This document shows positions 39,301 through 49,780 of a stretch of 64,000 bases of DNA, one piece after another. The stretch covers positions 1 to 64,000 of the forward strand of contig CAMMTN010000008.1 of NCBI GenBank assembly GCA_946499885.1, given 5' to 3'. This stretch comes from an uncultured Clostridium sp. (GTDB lineage: Bacteria > Bacillota > Clostridia > TANB77 > CAG-508). The translations under genes were made by a program, and so were the position numbers. Within the stretch, counting starts at the first letter, position 1, and each line of letters opens with the position of its first letter. The notes under the pieces were generated by a model. The model saw only the letters and a program-made list of their open reading frames with translations. It was not told the DNA's origin and ran no database searches.

Positions 39301-41376
39301 ACTTTAGGGACAGTAAAAGTAGGAGAAAGTTCGACTTATAGTTTTGATTTACGTTTGAAAAAAGATTTTAAAGTTGTTGGAGAAAATGTAGAAAAAGTAG
39401 AAGGAAAAGTTAGTATAAATGCTACAGCCGGAAATATGAATTATACAGCTAATAGTGATGAATTATTAATGAATTATAGACAAGCATTTTTTACAATAAA
39501 AAATATACCAAATGTTAGAGAAAATTATGTATATACAACAGGAAATAAAGTTGAATATGAAATAACAATAATAAATCAAACTGAAGGCATATATAATTTT
39601 GAATTAAATATACCATTACCAGATGACTTAAAAGAACTAGATGCATATTGGTCTATAGATAATGAGCAGGATAGAGATGGAGTACAAATATCTACAAATA
39701 AAATAATTGCAACTAAAGCAAACCTAAACATAGGAATTAACAAATTTATAGTAACATTTAGACTAGGAGCAAAAACTCAAACTTCTTTTTCAACGCAGGT
39801 AAATGCTAAAGGTGAATTTAACTTAGACGAAGAAACAGTTAATACTGGGATACATTATTCTAATGAAAGATTTGTAAATAAGGGAGTTCCAGAATTATCA
39901 GGAAAACAATTAGAATTAGATGATGCATATATAAAAGAAGGAAAAGAATTTAGTTATAAATTTGAAATAAAGACAGGAGGAACCGGAAGTCAAAATAATT
40001 TTATATTTGAAGATGTTTTACCAGAGGAATTAGAATATGTGAGAGCAAATATAGATGTAACATATCCAGAAGCAGCAGATGATGAATCGATAGATATTTC
40101 ATATAAAGATAATATTGTTACAGGCAAAATAGATAGATTGCAACCAAATGCAACAATTAATATAGAAATTATTGTAAAAGGTTACCTAAAATCAGAAACT
40201 GATAATGAGAAAGCAGTAATAAATAAAGCAACTGTTGTAACAAATCAAGTAGAAAAAATTGAACTTAATTCTGTAACTGCATACATAGAATATGATAAAT
40301 CTCAACATGAAGACTCAGAAAATCCAGAAAATCCATCAATGGAAGAAAATAAAATAAGCGGCATTGCATGGATAGATAGTAACCAAGATGGAAGAAGAGA
40401 TTCGGAAGAAGAACTTTTATCAGGTGTGCAAGTAATGCTTTTAAATAAAACAAAAAATGAATTAGTAAAAAATAAAGAGACAGGGAAAGAAGAAATAATA
40501 ACAACTGGAAATGATGGAAAATACACATTTAATAATGTGGAGAATGGAGACTATATTGTTATATTCTTATATGATGCTTCTCAATATAGTATAACAGATT
40601 ATCAAAAAGAAGATGTAGAGGAAAGTGTAAATTCAGATGCAATAAGTATGAAGATTATATTAAATGGAGAGCAAAAACAAGCCGGAGTAACAGATATAAT
40701 TAATATTTCAAATGAAAATGCACGAAATGTAGATATAGGTTTATATTTAGCAGAAAAATTCGATTTAAGATTAGATAAATATATATCAAAAATAACATTA
40801 ACTACTCCTACAATTGGTACACAAGTAACAAATTTAAATAATTCAAAGTTACAAAAAGTGGAAATTTTAGAGAAAAACATTAATCAAAGTAATGTAGTAG
40901 TTGAATATAAAATAGTAGTAACAAATGAAGGAAGAATTGCAGGATACGCTAAAAAAATAGTAGATTATTTACCTGAAACAACTAAATTTGATGCTGAATT
41001 AAATACTGATTGGTACATGTCTAATGAAACTAATAGTGTATATAATGCAAGTTTAGCAAATGAGAAAATAGAACCAGGTGAAAGCAAAGAAGTTTCACTA
41101 ATTCTAAGTATGCAAATAACAACTTCTAATATAGGAAAAATTTTAACAAATGTTGCAGAAATTTGTGAAAGTTATAATGAACAAGGTATTCCAGATGTTG
41201 ATTCAACAGTAGGAAATAATGTAAGCACAGAAGATGACTTATCTGAAGCAGAAATATTACTATCAATTGTAACAGGTAATACAATAATTATGCACATAAT
41301 TATAGGAATAGTTATAATTTTAATATTAGGAGTAGGAATTTATGAAATTAAAAAAAGAGTACTTAATAAAAAATAA
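36373..41376 (+). CDS. giant surface protein with DUF11-like and SdrD-type B domains
   Basis: A 1667-residue secreted protein. A signal peptide of about 33 residues ends at AYA. A long all-beta region to about residue 880 has unclear boundaries. DUF11-like modules follow (FWVTVENTGKLDAENVKLN; YEITIINQTEGIYNFELNIPLP, given as blocks). At about 1328-1420 an SdrD/Cna-B-type domain begins ISGIAWIDSNQDGRRD, with a DxNxDGxxD calcium loop. A final module starts FDLRLDKYISK (1463), related to repeats in the gene at 56043. The C-terminus has SIVTG (1631-1635), a helix and basic KKRVLNKK, a possible non-canonical sorting signal. The start has CGGAGG upstream. It forms an operon with the next gene, 19 bp apart. 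Likely an extended wall-attached stalk; ligand unknown. Confidence 0.8.
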   Translation: MSRILEKIIALILVIILASANLIVLGEYTIAYALSDEELIKQDSSTNHKNVEFNSYFYGEVHNQVFDIGSEDAKIYLKLNVKDAGYLQNGTIEFQDVNFKIKDGVQNANIQSIDTENNKILLNKINNGSDITIELPIEILKNDNVSLDYFNKETLTKFTGTYVDGSGKEKQIEKEVTNKLSWKGNAEAEVKVTANKFVTYATDENYGVMLQTKINSNIKDSSLPIHNTNLEITVPTINNIKPTTINVIATTTIATNGKTDGIDFNNNNYSYDQENGKVTINVSNLEDSISWAKNVSDEYLVTYLFEGQDIYNFAKENGIESQVVTNANIIVYNNEENVVNSQVTTPIEYTEKEGTLTDFALNVTDKISKGYIYANYDATEKNETEYIVNYVATVNSAKLTTSLEFIQNYDKFITNDNKEGSTTVGENNYSYNKKVSVSQAEFNKILGEDGIITIKNEKDEILGTINKETNLENGIYSLDISNKDSNKLDIVTSAPITEGQLKLYVLKAIKGNIDYSKDQMKDFTKMKVEFEGKTNTTTYTAWKEMSMQEPVTKAELFVTPQNLSTIVKNEDVEIRVILNTSNTDYALYKNPVFEIELPKEITKVELKSINLLLEEELKIKSSEVIDRDGKQVIKVVLEGTQTKYYNNINQTEISNGANIVIKADLTLDKFTSNKTETISMAYKNENMEIESTEITGEVSTKVNLVAPSGLTATNNISDYAENSSPVIAISDEVQEVNIPVHSDSREMTIGGTIINNYTNDISNVVILGRLPAKDNKNVDTNASLGSNFNITLSQKISITGAENATIYYSENVDATNDIDLETNGWTTEPTNLSNVKSYMIVLANNMIASDRIEFSYKATIPENLEYDSNSYEMYKVFYTNNSTEAVINETKVSPIVGLKTGQGPELKVTMTSNIKQENGVNIIRQGEMVRFWVTVENTGKLDAENVKLNVNRPDELELLQYNDSYSGYDVIEENEVTLGTVKVGESSTYSFDLRLKKDFKVVGENVEKVEGKVSINATAGNMNYTANSDELLMNYRQAFFTIKNIPNVRENYVYTTGNKVEYEITIINQTEGIYNFELNIPLPDDLKELDAYWSIDNEQDRDGVQISTNKIIATKANLNIGINKFIVTFRLGAKTQTSFSTQVNAKGEFNLDEETVNTGIHYSNERFVNKGVPELSGKQLELDDAYIKEGKEFSYKFEIKTGGTGSQNNFIFEDVLPEELEYVRANIDVTYPEAADDESIDISYKDNIVTGKIDRLQPNATINIEIIVKGYLKSETDNEKAVINKATVVTNQVEKIELNSVTAYIEYDKSQHEDSENPENPSMEENKISGIAWIDSNQDGRRDSEEELLSGVQVMLLNKTKNELVKNKETGKEEIITTGNDGKYTFNNVENGDYIVIFLYDASQYSITDYQKEDVEESVNSDAISMKIILNGEQKQAGVTDIINISNENARNVDIGLYLAEKFDLRLDKYISKITLTTPTIGTQVTNLNNSKLQKVEILEKNINQSNVVVEYKIVVTNEGRIAGYAKKIVDYLPETTKFDAELNTDWYMSNETNSVYNASLANEKIEPGESKEVSLILSMQITTSNIGKILTNVAEICESYNEQGIPDVDSTVGNNVSTEDDLSEAEILLSIVTGNTIIMHIIIGIVIILILGVGIYEIKKRVLNKK

Positions 41377-41395
41377 AAGGGAAAGGGGGAGAAAA

Positions 41396-44300
41396 ATGGA
41401 TAATACTAAAATAACAAATAACAAAATAATTTTAATACTACTTGCAATAATGTTAGTTATTTCATTATTATATTCTTTATTAATGTTAAAGTTTGATATT
41501 GAAACGACTAATATATCAGAAAAATTAAATTATGCTGATAGTGTAAGAAGTTTTGAAGATGAAATTAGTATAATTACTTTGAAAGATGATATAAAGGTAA
41601 GCAGTGATGCTGATGGAAACGGAACATTGTGGATGCCAATACCACATGAGGATTTAGGAGAAACTGGACAATTATATTGTATAAGTCCAGGAGACTTAAT
41701 AACAATATCAGAATCAAGTAGTGGGGATAGAATTGTAGCTAGTTATGCTGAAAATTATAGAACTAAGTTACAACTCGAAGATATACTTGCTAATTCTAGA
41801 AAAACATCAGCTTCTGGATGTTCTCCAGAAGCACCAGATGTACCATACTATTTGGAAACAAGCACAACATATTTTCATTGTAAAAATGATCATTATACAG
41901 AAAATGATTCTTATACAGACAGAAATGGAGTTACACACGATAATTTATATGATATTGCATTTCAATTATCTTGGAGAGAATCAAGAGATTTTAATATAAG
42001 TGATTGGACAAGAGTAAAACAATTGATGGTATGGGATTCTATTCTTTGCCAGAAAGATGGATTTTCATTAGAAGATGATGTAAGAGATGCGACTGCTGAA
42101 GAAAAGCGTGCTATTAAGACTATTAAGCTTTACTCAGGAAAATTCATAAGTACAGAAGCAGGAAATGAAGTTTTTGGAAGCTTTAATCCTACAACTGAAT
42201 ACGGATATGTTCCAACAGGTTACCAAGGAGTAATGGAAAATATAAAAGCAAATAATGATACAATAAAAAAAGAAGATGGTGCAACAATAGATTCAGACAT
42301 ATATATAGATGTTGATCAAAATAACAAAACTGTCTTAATGGGACCTTTTTCTATAGATTATATTGACTGTAGAATAGGTGCAGGAGATGTTTCTATTGGT
42401 GGAATATCTGATATGTATTTATATGATGCAACAGGAAAGAAAATAAATATTGATTATATTTGCTATGATAGCGGAAATAATGGTTTGACAAAAATTGAAG
42501 TAGACAATAATCATAAATATAATAGTTTTTATAGTTACATAATACCAGATGGCCATGGAAGTTATGCTGGAGAGGCTAATATAAATTATTTAGACTTTTG
42601 GGCTTATGGTAAAATAGCACCACTTCCAAATCAAGAATTTTATATACAATTTTCATATACAGATGAAATACCAAATGGAGTGAAGTTACATGTAGATTTT
42701 AAATGGTTAGAATGTAAAATAGAATTATGTTTTAGAGATGGAACAATATATTATATTGATCAAAATGAAAAACATAGTGGAACACATACAGATAGATGGA
42801 TAGATGAAAACGGAATATCACATTCATATACTCATAGTCACAAAAAATGTGAGAAAACACCATTTATAAATAGCGCAAAGGCACAAGGACAAGTATATAT
42901 ATCATCTGCAGAAAGAATATTAAAAGAGGATAGTATAGAATTTGGAGGAGGAAAATATATTCCGCTATCAATGAAAATAGGAGGAAAGGTATTTGAAGAA
43001 GCAAATTCTGGAAAAGAGAATACTTGGAATGGTACTTTGGGTAGTGAAGATAGAACTTTATCAAATATAAAAGTTACATTATATGAAGTAAATCAAAATG
43101 GCGGACTTAAATTAGCAAGTTTAGCTACTCTACAAGAAGAAAATCCAAATGCTACTAAAGATGAAGTTAATGATAAAAATGATTGGAGTAGAAGAATTAA
43201 TCCAACTTTAACTGATGAATATGGATATTATGAATTTAGAGGACTAAATTTAGCAAAGAAATATGTTGTAATGTATACATATAATGGACAAAATTATTTT
43301 GCAACACAATATTTATCAACTAATGGAGGAAGCCAAACAACATATAACTCTGTAGCAGATATGGTAAAAGCAGGAGCATATAGTACAGTAAATAATAATA
43401 GCTATTGGGAGTTGACCTCAAAAGGAACAGAAGTAACAGGAACAAGAGAAAAGTATACAGACAGATTTTCTGAAATTGGTTCAGAACCAAAAAGTTATGT
43501 ATCTACCAATAATTTGAACTTGGGAAGCAATATTTTAACAAGTGACCAAGGAGAATGGTACAATGTTACATTTTCAGACTATGATTTAATGGGTTATACT
43601 TTAAATTCAGCAGGAAAATATGAGTACAATTCAGGTAAACAACTAATTGATGGTTACTTATTTGATGAAAATGGATATCTACAATATGATGATCAAGGTA
43701 ATGTAACAAGCGAGTGGCAAGAAGGAATAATTAGTAGAGCAATAAAAGATTTTATTAATAAGAATAAGTCATATCCAACAGAAGATGAAATGATAGATAT
43801 TTATTCTCAAATAGCAGGTAACAACGAGGAAACATGGCAAAAATTACAATTTATAGAAGATACAAAAATAAATGCTTACACTAAAAAACAATCAGCAAGT
43901 AATGTAAATGATTATGATAAATATCCAGTATATGATCAATTTTCAATACAAATAAAGAGTGGAAATCAATATCCAAACAATAGTTATCAAGATGGAACAT
44001 ATAATGGAAATGTTACTACATATGGAAGCCATTTATACAAAATTTATGCAATATGTGATAAAAATATATATGATGGAAATCCAGGTGCAGGAAATCATTT
44101 TAAATACCATGTTATAACACAAAAAATTAATGAAAATAAAGAATATAAAAATATTTATCCAGGACAATTACAAATAAATTTAGGCTTAACAATAAGACAA
44201 GAAAGTGATGTGGCATTAAGAAAAGATTTATATAGAGCAGTTACTCAAATAAATGGAAAGACTGAGGTATATAAATACGATAAGAGAGAAAATGAAGATT

Positions 44301-46894
44301 CAGAATATTGGGAAATTCAAGCAAGAGTAAGTGATTATGATAATTATTATAATACTACATATAATAGGGATCTATATAAATCAGATGTAAACTATAATGG
44401 ACAAAGGACTAATGGGGGCAAAAATTTAGAAGTATATGTAACATATCAAATAATTGTAAGAAACCAATCACAATCAACACTAAATGAAATAATGGAAATA
44501 GTAGATTATTATGATAAAGATTATGATTTTATGAAAGATTTATCTTGGGTTACATTTGACAAAAAATTTGATAATGATGAATATTATTACATGATGCATT
44601 ATACTAAAAATTGGAATGGAACCATAACTAATGGAATAGATGCTAAGAGTAGCACTAATAGTAAATATGGAAAAGTTACACAGTATAATTTAGGCAATGG
44701 ATATCAAAATGTTTATATTGATGGACTACAAGGTCATAAATTACAAAGTGGAGAAAGTGCATATATTTACTTAACATTTAAGGTGAAAGGCGAAGGAAGC
44801 AGTATAATATTAGATGATGACAAATCTCTAAAATACAATTATGCAGAAATAAATGGATATAAAACATATTATAGAGACGGTACAACAATACCAAATTACG
44901 GCACAAAAGGACAAAATGATTTTGCAGGATTAATAGATAGAGATTCTACAGCAGGTAACTTATCATCAGACGATTTAGTACAAGAAAACGGAAGATATGA
45001 GCAAAACTTTGAAGATGATACAGATAGATCTAAAGGTTTAAAAGTAGTTATTAATCCAAACTTAAAAAGAGAAGCAAATGGTATTGTATGGGAAGATGAA
45101 AGAACTCAAAACGTTAATAATGCAATGGTTGGAGATGGTATAAGACAAGATAAAGAAATAGTAGTTCAAGGTGTTACAGTACAATTAGTTGAAAAATGTA
45201 CAAATGGAACAGAATATATATGGCAAGAAGCAAAAACTGATTCTAATGGAGGATATAATTTTGCGGAATTTATACCAGGAGATTATGTTATAAGATTTAA
45301 ATACGGAGACACAACAGATACAACTCTTACAGAAGAAAATGGGGGCAAAAATGCAACTTCATATAATGGTCAAGACTTTAAATCTACAACATATCAAATG
45401 GAAGTTGAGAATGGAAATATTTCTTCAAATATCAATCAAGATGAAGCAACAGACTCTTTAAATAGATATTATGGTTATGTAAATACAGCAGGACAAAATA
45501 TTACAGGAATATATAATTCTGAAAAAGATTCAGCAACATCAGAAAATACTTATGGATATAATATTAGTGAAGCTGATAAAGCAGGTGTAAATTACTCTGA
45601 TGCAAAAGATTTATGGACATCAAATGGAAGAAATGACATAAGAGGTAGAGAAGAAGTAATAAATTATAGCAAAGATAATGTTACAAACCATAAAGCTGAA
45701 GTGTTAGCATCACCATATGATGTTCCAGAATATAACAATATAAACTATACAGAAAATGATATGGATTCATTATATAAGGAATTAATGGAAAATACATACA
45801 TGACAGCAGAAACAGGAATTATAGCAGTTGAATTTGAGTATGATAGAATCCAAACAGATGGTGATAATGATGCAAGCAATAATATTGCAACTGGAGAAAA
45901 TGATAAAAATGGAAATTATGTATTAGGCAACATAGATTTTGGATTAGTAGAAAGACCAAAAGCACAACTTGAAATAGATAAGTCAGTTGCTAATGTTAAA
46001 GTAACTCTTGCAAACGGAAGTATATTATTTGACATAAATGAAGCTGCTAATAATGCTATTTGGAAAGACCATGAAGAATATAATATAGATAAAAATAAGA
46101 AAAACAATATGTACGAAGAATATTATGGAATTAGTAGTAAACATAGATACTCTTATAGAACAGAAATTGATAAGATTATGGATAGAACTGATAGAGGTTT
46201 AATACAACTTACAATGGATGAAGAAATAATGCATGGTGCAACAATTCAAATAACATATGTTGTTAAAATAACAAATGTAGGAGAAATAGATTATGTAGAT
46301 GGAGTTAATAAAAATTTCTATTATCAAGGAAATTCTTCAGATATAACTGTAGTAACTACAACTGCAAATCAAGTTGTTGATTATGTACAAAATAATTTAC
46401 AATTTGATGCTTCAAATAAAGTAAATAGTCAATCAGCTAATAAGTGGTCAGCAATATCATCAGATAATTTAACAGCAGGAAATTTAGTAAACAATAAATT
46501 ACAAGAGAATTTGAATAAATTTAATACTATAATTCAAACAAATAGTTTTGAAGAACAACTTGTACCTGGTCAGGAAATATCAAAAACATTAATATTATCA
46601 CAATTAATTACACCAGAAAATGATGCAGATGATTTAACTTATAGTAATATGGTTGAAATTGTTAAAACATCAAATACAGTTGGTAGAAGAATGGCATATT
46701 CAGTAGTAGGAAATCAAGATCCATTAGATGAAGAACCATCAGAAATAGACGCAAACGTAGCAGAAAAAATAGTTATCTTACCACCATTTGGTGAAGTACG
46801 TATGTACTATATCTTAGGTGCAATTGTAGCAATCTTATTAATAGGAGGAATCGTATTAATAAAGAAGAAAGTACTTAAAGGCAAAAATGAATAG
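41396..46894 (+). CDS. giant surface protein with thioester-like domain and SdrD-type domains
   Basis: An 1832-residue surface protein. I start it at ATG 41396, behind GGGGGAG; the ATG at 41342 lies inside the previous gene. A membrane/signal helix spans residues about 10-32. The N-terminal region has Cys95 (LYCISPG) and Gln209 (VKQLMVW), the pattern of thioester domains that bind hosts covalently. B-type domains begin near 526 (MKIGGKVFEE) and 1227 (ANGIVWEDE), each with SNIKVTLYE or VQGVTVQLVE strands and a YxF end. The C-terminus is LPPFG (1795-1799), a helix, then KKKVLKGKNE, again a sorting-like layout with an unusual motif. Second gene of an operon; a strong terminator follows. It probably forms an adhesive filament on the wall. 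Confidence 0.8.
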   Translation: MDNTKITNNKIILILLAIMLVISLLYSLLMLKFDIETTNISEKLNYADSVRSFEDEISIITLKDDIKVSSDADGNGTLWMPIPHEDLGETGQLYCISPGDLITISESSSGDRIVASYAENYRTKLQLEDILANSRKTSASGCSPEAPDVPYYLETSTTYFHCKNDHYTENDSYTDRNGVTHDNLYDIAFQLSWRESRDFNISDWTRVKQLMVWDSILCQKDGFSLEDDVRDATAEEKRAIKTIKLYSGKFISTEAGNEVFGSFNPTTEYGYVPTGYQGVMENIKANNDTIKKEDGATIDSDIYIDVDQNNKTVLMGPFSIDYIDCRIGAGDVSIGGISDMYLYDATGKKINIDYICYDSGNNGLTKIEVDNNHKYNSFYSYIIPDGHGSYAGEANINYLDFWAYGKIAPLPNQEFYIQFSYTDEIPNGVKLHVDFKWLECKIELCFRDGTIYYIDQNEKHSGTHTDRWIDENGISHSYTHSHKKCEKTPFINSAKAQGQVYISSAERILKEDSIEFGGGKYIPLSMKIGGKVFEEANSGKENTWNGTLGSEDRTLSNIKVTLYEVNQNGGLKLASLATLQEENPNATKDEVNDKNDWSRRINPTLTDEYGYYEFRGLNLAKKYVVMYTYNGQNYFATQYLSTNGGSQTTYNSVADMVKAGAYSTVNNNSYWELTSKGTEVTGTREKYTDRFSEIGSEPKSYVSTNNLNLGSNILTSDQGEWYNVTFSDYDLMGYTLNSAGKYEYNSGKQLIDGYLFDENGYLQYDDQGNVTSEWQEGIISRAIKDFINKNKSYPTEDEMIDIYSQIAGNNEETWQKLQFIEDTKINAYTKKQSASNVNDYDKYPVYDQFSIQIKSGNQYPNNSYQDGTYNGNVTTYGSHLYKIYAICDKNIYDGNPGAGNHFKYHVITQKINENKEYKNIYPGQLQINLGLTIRQESDVALRKDLYRAVTQINGKTEVYKYDKRENEDSEYWEIQARVSDYDNYYNTTYNRDLYKSDVNYNGQRTNGGKNLEVYVTYQIIVRNQSQSTLNEIMEIVDYYDKDYDFMKDLSWVTFDKKFDNDEYYYMMHYTKNWNGTITNGIDAKSSTNSKYGKVTQYNLGNGYQNVYIDGLQGHKLQSGESAYIYLTFKVKGEGSSIILDDDKSLKYNYAEINGYKTYYRDGTTIPNYGTKGQNDFAGLIDRDSTAGNLSSDDLVQENGRYEQNFEDDTDRSKGLKVVINPNLKREANGIVWEDERTQNVNNAMVGDGIRQDKEIVVQGVTVQLVEKCTNGTEYIWQEAKTDSNGGYNFAEFIPGDYVIRFKYGDTTDTTLTEENGGKNATSYNGQDFKSTTYQMEVENGNISSNINQDEATDSLNRYYGYVNTAGQNITGIYNSEKDSATSENTYGYNISEADKAGVNYSDAKDLWTSNGRNDIRGREEVINYSKDNVTNHKAEVLASPYDVPEYNNINYTENDMDSLYKELMENTYMTAETGIIAVEFEYDRIQTDGDNDASNNIATGENDKNGNYVLGNIDFGLVERPKAQLEIDKSVANVKVTLANGSILFDINEAANNAIWKDHEEYNIDKNKKNNMYEEYYGISSKHRYSYRTEIDKIMDRTDRGLIQLTMDEEIMHGATIQITYVVKITNVGEIDYVDGVNKNFYYQGNSSDITVVTTTANQVVDYVQNNLQFDASNKVNSQSANKWSAISSDNLTAGNLVNNKLQENLNKFNTIIQTNSFEEQLVPGQEISKTLILSQLITPENDADDLTYSNMVEIVKTSNTVGRRMAYSVVGNQDPLDEEPSEIDANVAEKIVILPPFGEVRMYYILGAIVAILLIGGIVLIKKKVLKGKNE

Positions 46895-46903
46895 GCTATA
46901 AAT

Positions 46904-46940
46904 AAAAATGAAGATATTTTTCAAAAATATCTTCATTTTT
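46904..46940 (+). terminator. terminator after the surface-protein operon
   Basis: An 18-bp perfect stem with a single-base loop: AAAAATGAAGATATTTTT, C, then its complement ending in five T. Confidence 0.85.
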
Positions 46941-46959
46941 ACATTTTAACGACAAATTA

Positions 46960-46988
46960 TTGAAAAAAACTTGATTTTGCGATAAAAT
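46960..46988 (+). promoter_or_regulatory. candidate promoter upstream of spoIIE
   Basis: TTGAAA at 46960-46965 and TAAAAT at 46983-46988 with a 17-bp spacer. In other Bacillota spoIIE is driven by sigma-A RNA polymerase with Spo0A-P. Confidence 0.45.
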
Positions 46989-47195
46989 TATATAAGTAAA
47001 TTGTACAAAAAGAAAAAATATATTAATAACACATCACATTTTGTAAAAAACTTTTTTATATTATGGATTAAATGTGACAAAAAAATATTTTTATTTGAAC
47101 TATAATTTAATAGCATTAAAAAATGCTTATTAACACGAAAGACAATTCTAAAATAAAAACATTAATGCATAAATAAAAAGTTAGAGGTGGTTAGT

Positions 47196-49682
47196 ATGTT
47201 TCAAAATATAGCAAGAGACAATATTGATAGTGAGAATGAATATCAAGAAAATAATAAAAAAGTACTTACAAAAGATGTGATAAAAAGATTATTCGCAAAG
47301 CAAAATATAGTATTGTATACAATAACATTTATGATATCAATGGTAGGTTTTGAAGGGAATAGCTTATTTTTTTCTTTAGCTCCATTTGGACTAGCTATTA
47401 TTGCAGGAGCTCTTAGCAATAATAGACCGATTGGGATAATGTATGTACTATCATTAATAGGAACTTTTATTGGATTTGGACTTAATAACTTACTTGTATA
47501 TTTTGTTACTTCATTAATATTTTTTATATTAGTTTTAGCTATAAGACCGATTTTGCAAGAAAATGTTAATGAAAAAAAGAAAATAGGAGGACATCTATTT
47601 TTTGCAGTAGTTTTAGTACAAATTATTCCAATGTTTTTTAGAAGCTTTTATGTATTTGATTTATTAACAAGTATCATGCTTGGAATTACTACATATATTT
47701 TTTATAAAATATTTACTAATTCAATTACTATGATTATAGACTTAGGAACAAAAAGAGCTTTTACAATTGAAGAAGTAATAGGAACAAGCTTGCTTTTAGC
47801 CATTGCATTTACTGCATTTGGTAACCTAAATATATTTGGATTTAGCATACAAAATATACTTAGTATTTTAATTGTCTTAGTTTTAGGTTGGAAAAATGGA
47901 ATGCTAGTTGGAGCAACAGGAGGAATAACAATAGGAGTTGTGCTTGGAGTAATTACAAGTAGCGAGCCTATTATGATTGCAGCTTATGCTATTTCAGGAC
48001 TTATAGCAGGACTACTAAATAAATTTGGAAGGATTGGTGTAATAGCAGGTTTTACATTAGGAAATGTTGCACTTGCATATATAGCAAATGGAAATACTTC
48101 AGATCTTATAGTGTTTCAGGAGATTTTAATTGCATCACTTGGACTTTTAGCAATACCAAAGGATATTGAAATTAATATTGAAGACTTAGTAGGAAGTACA
48201 AAACTTTTACCAGAGGTAACAGAAAGAGACCTAGAAGGTAACAAAGATACAATATACAAACTAAACAGTATGTCCGAAACTTTATATGATATGGCAGAAA
48301 GTTATAGTGAAGCCGCTGCTACAATTCTTTCAGATAAAGAATTAAAAGAACAAGAAAAAACTAATATTGATATTTTCGTAGATGAGCTAAGAAATAATTT
48401 AGAAAGCCTAGAAAATAACATGCTTTATGAAGAAATATATTATCCTACGGAAGATTTAATTACAGATATATTTAACCACCTATTAGAAAATGATATTATA
48501 ACAGAAAAAGAGTTTATAAAAATATTAGAAAAAAATAATAATTATATAGTAGGATTTGAAAATACAAAAGGACAAGCAAGAGAAGATATTTATCAAATAG
48601 TAAAAGCAATAAATTATTCATATAAAATTAGTAAAATAAATTTTATATGGAAAAAGAAATTGGATGAAAGCAAAAAGAATGTATCATACCAGCTAAAAGG
48701 TGTTTCAGAAGCTATTTTTAAAATGGCAAATGATATAGATAAAAAAGAAGATGAATTCTTAGATAAAAGAAGAGAGATAACAAAATTATTAGAACAAAAA
48801 GAAATAAAAATCAAAAATATAGAAATAAAACAAAAGTCATCAGGGAGATATATTGTAGATATATACACAGATATCTGCAACAATTTAGATGGAACTGAAT
48901 GTGATATTAAAAAGATTTGCAAAATTTTAAGTAAAGTATTAGAACAAAAAATGATAATACAAAAACAGGAATGTGGTTTAAGACTTAATAAAGACATCTG
49001 CAAATTTACATATATTTCAGATGACAAATTTGGAATACAAATAGGAATTGCTAAATCAACAAAAGCAGGTTCACCAGTATCTGGAGATAGTAGTCTGCAA
49101 ATTAAACTAGATGACGGAAAATATTTATTAGCATTAAGTGATGGAATGGGCTCAGGGCCAGAAGCAATGAAAAGCAGTAAAATTGCAGTAAAAATGCTAG
49201 AAAGATTATTAACAGCAGGTTTTGAAAAAGATGTATCATTAAAACTAATTAATTCTACACTTTCTGCAAATACAGAAGATGATATGTATGCCACATTAGA
49301 CATTGAAATTTTAGATTTATTTAATGGCAATATGGAATTTATAAAAAATGGTGCTTGTCCTACTTTTGTAAAAAGAGGAAAAAGTGTGCAATTATTAAAA
49401 TCTATGTCACTACCAACAGGAATACTAAATGATGTAGATTTAGTAGTATATGATTATGACTTACAAGATGGAGATATACTTGTAATGTGTACAGATGGAA
49501 TTATAGATTCTAACAAAGAGTATTTAAATAAACATTTATGGCTTAAATATTTGTTAGAAGATATTGAAACAAATGATGCCCAAAAAATTGCAGACATTAT
49601 CATAGGTGAAGCAATAGATAATGATTTTGGAACTCAAAAAGATGATATGACCGTTATGGTTGCAAAGATTAGTAAAAAGTAG
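47196..49682 (+). CDS. spoIIE: stage II sporulation protein E (serine phosphatase)
   Basis: An 828-residue membrane phosphatase that dephosphorylates SpoIIAA and so activates sigma-F in the forespore; it also affects the polar septum. The N-terminal 330 residues hold about ten membrane helices. A helical regulatory region follows (about 340-580). The C-terminal PP2C domain has metal aspartates in GDSS, Asp649 (SDGMGSG) and Asp767 (CTDGIIDS). I start it at ATG 47196, with AGAGGTGG 7 bases upstream, rather than the in-frame GTG at 47187. It is good evidence that the organism makes endospores. It appears monocistronic. Confidence 0.95.
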   Translation: MFQNIARDNIDSENEYQENNKKVLTKDVIKRLFAKQNIVLYTITFMISMVGFEGNSLFFSLAPFGLAIIAGALSNNRPIGIMYVLSLIGTFIGFGLNNLLVYFVTSLIFFILVLAIRPILQENVNEKKKIGGHLFFAVVLVQIIPMFFRSFYVFDLLTSIMLGITTYIFYKIFTNSITMIIDLGTKRAFTIEEVIGTSLLLAIAFTAFGNLNIFGFSIQNILSILIVLVLGWKNGMLVGATGGITIGVVLGVITSSEPIMIAAYAISGLIAGLLNKFGRIGVIAGFTLGNVALAYIANGNTSDLIVFQEILIASLGLLAIPKDIEINIEDLVGSTKLLPEVTERDLEGNKDTIYKLNSMSETLYDMAESYSEAAATILSDKELKEQEKTNIDIFVDELRNNLESLENNMLYEEIYYPTEDLITDIFNHLLENDIITEKEFIKILEKNNNYIVGFENTKGQAREDIYQIVKAINYSYKISKINFIWKKKLDESKKNVSYQLKGVSEAIFKMANDIDKKEDEFLDKRREITKLLEQKEIKIKNIEIKQKSSGRYIVDIYTDICNNLDGTECDIKKICKILSKVLEQKMIIQKQECGLRLNKDICKFTYISDDKFGIQIGIAKSTKAGSPVSGDSSLQIKLDDGKYLLALSDGMGSGPEAMKSSKIAVKMLERLLTAGFEKDVSLKLINSTLSANTEDDMYATLDIEILDLFNGNMEFIKNGACPTFVKRGKSVQLLKSMSLPTGILNDVDLVVYDYDLQDGDILVMCTDGIIDSNKEYLNKHLWLKYLLEDIETNDAQKIADIIIGEAIDNDFGTQKDDMTVMVAKISKK

Positions 49683-49689
49683 ATATATT

Positions 49690-49721
49690 AAAGCTTTCTA
49701 TATTAAATTATAGAAGGCTTT
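49690..49721 (+). terminator. terminator after spoIIE
   Basis: AAAGCTTTCTATA pairs with TATAGAAGGCTTT, with one G-T pair; a weak T-rich tail follows. Confidence 0.7.
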
Positions 49722-49751
49722 AATCTTGTGCAAAAATTATATACAATTTTC

Positions 49752-49780
49752 TTGTAATTTCGCCATAAAAATGATATAGT
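49752..49780 (+). promoter_or_regulatory. promoter of the WG-repeat gene
   Basis: TTGTAA at 49752-49757 and TATAGT at 49775-49780 with a 17-bp spacer. The leader of nearly 190 bases holds an inverted repeat: TTTGAAATTTA pairs with TAAATTTCAAA, enclosing TGAG/CTCA. Confidence 0.5.

Larger units (their letters stand above)
46895..47195. other. intergenic region before spoIIE
   Basis: Holds the terminator of the surface operon (46904-46940) and a promoter-like site (46960-46988) 208 bp before spoIIE. Nothing else convincing is seen in the AT-rich remainder; no exact Spo0A box was found. Confidence 0.6.

Noticed and set aside
41745..41999. 84-codon plus-strand frame inside the thioester-like surface gene
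   Set aside because: Lies in another frame within a conserved domain and has no ribosome site.
46941..46960. Spo0A box upstream of spoIIE (AACGACAAA)
   Set aside because: It differs from TGTCGAA in two of the key bases; the same weak match occurs after pcrA, so it is not specific.
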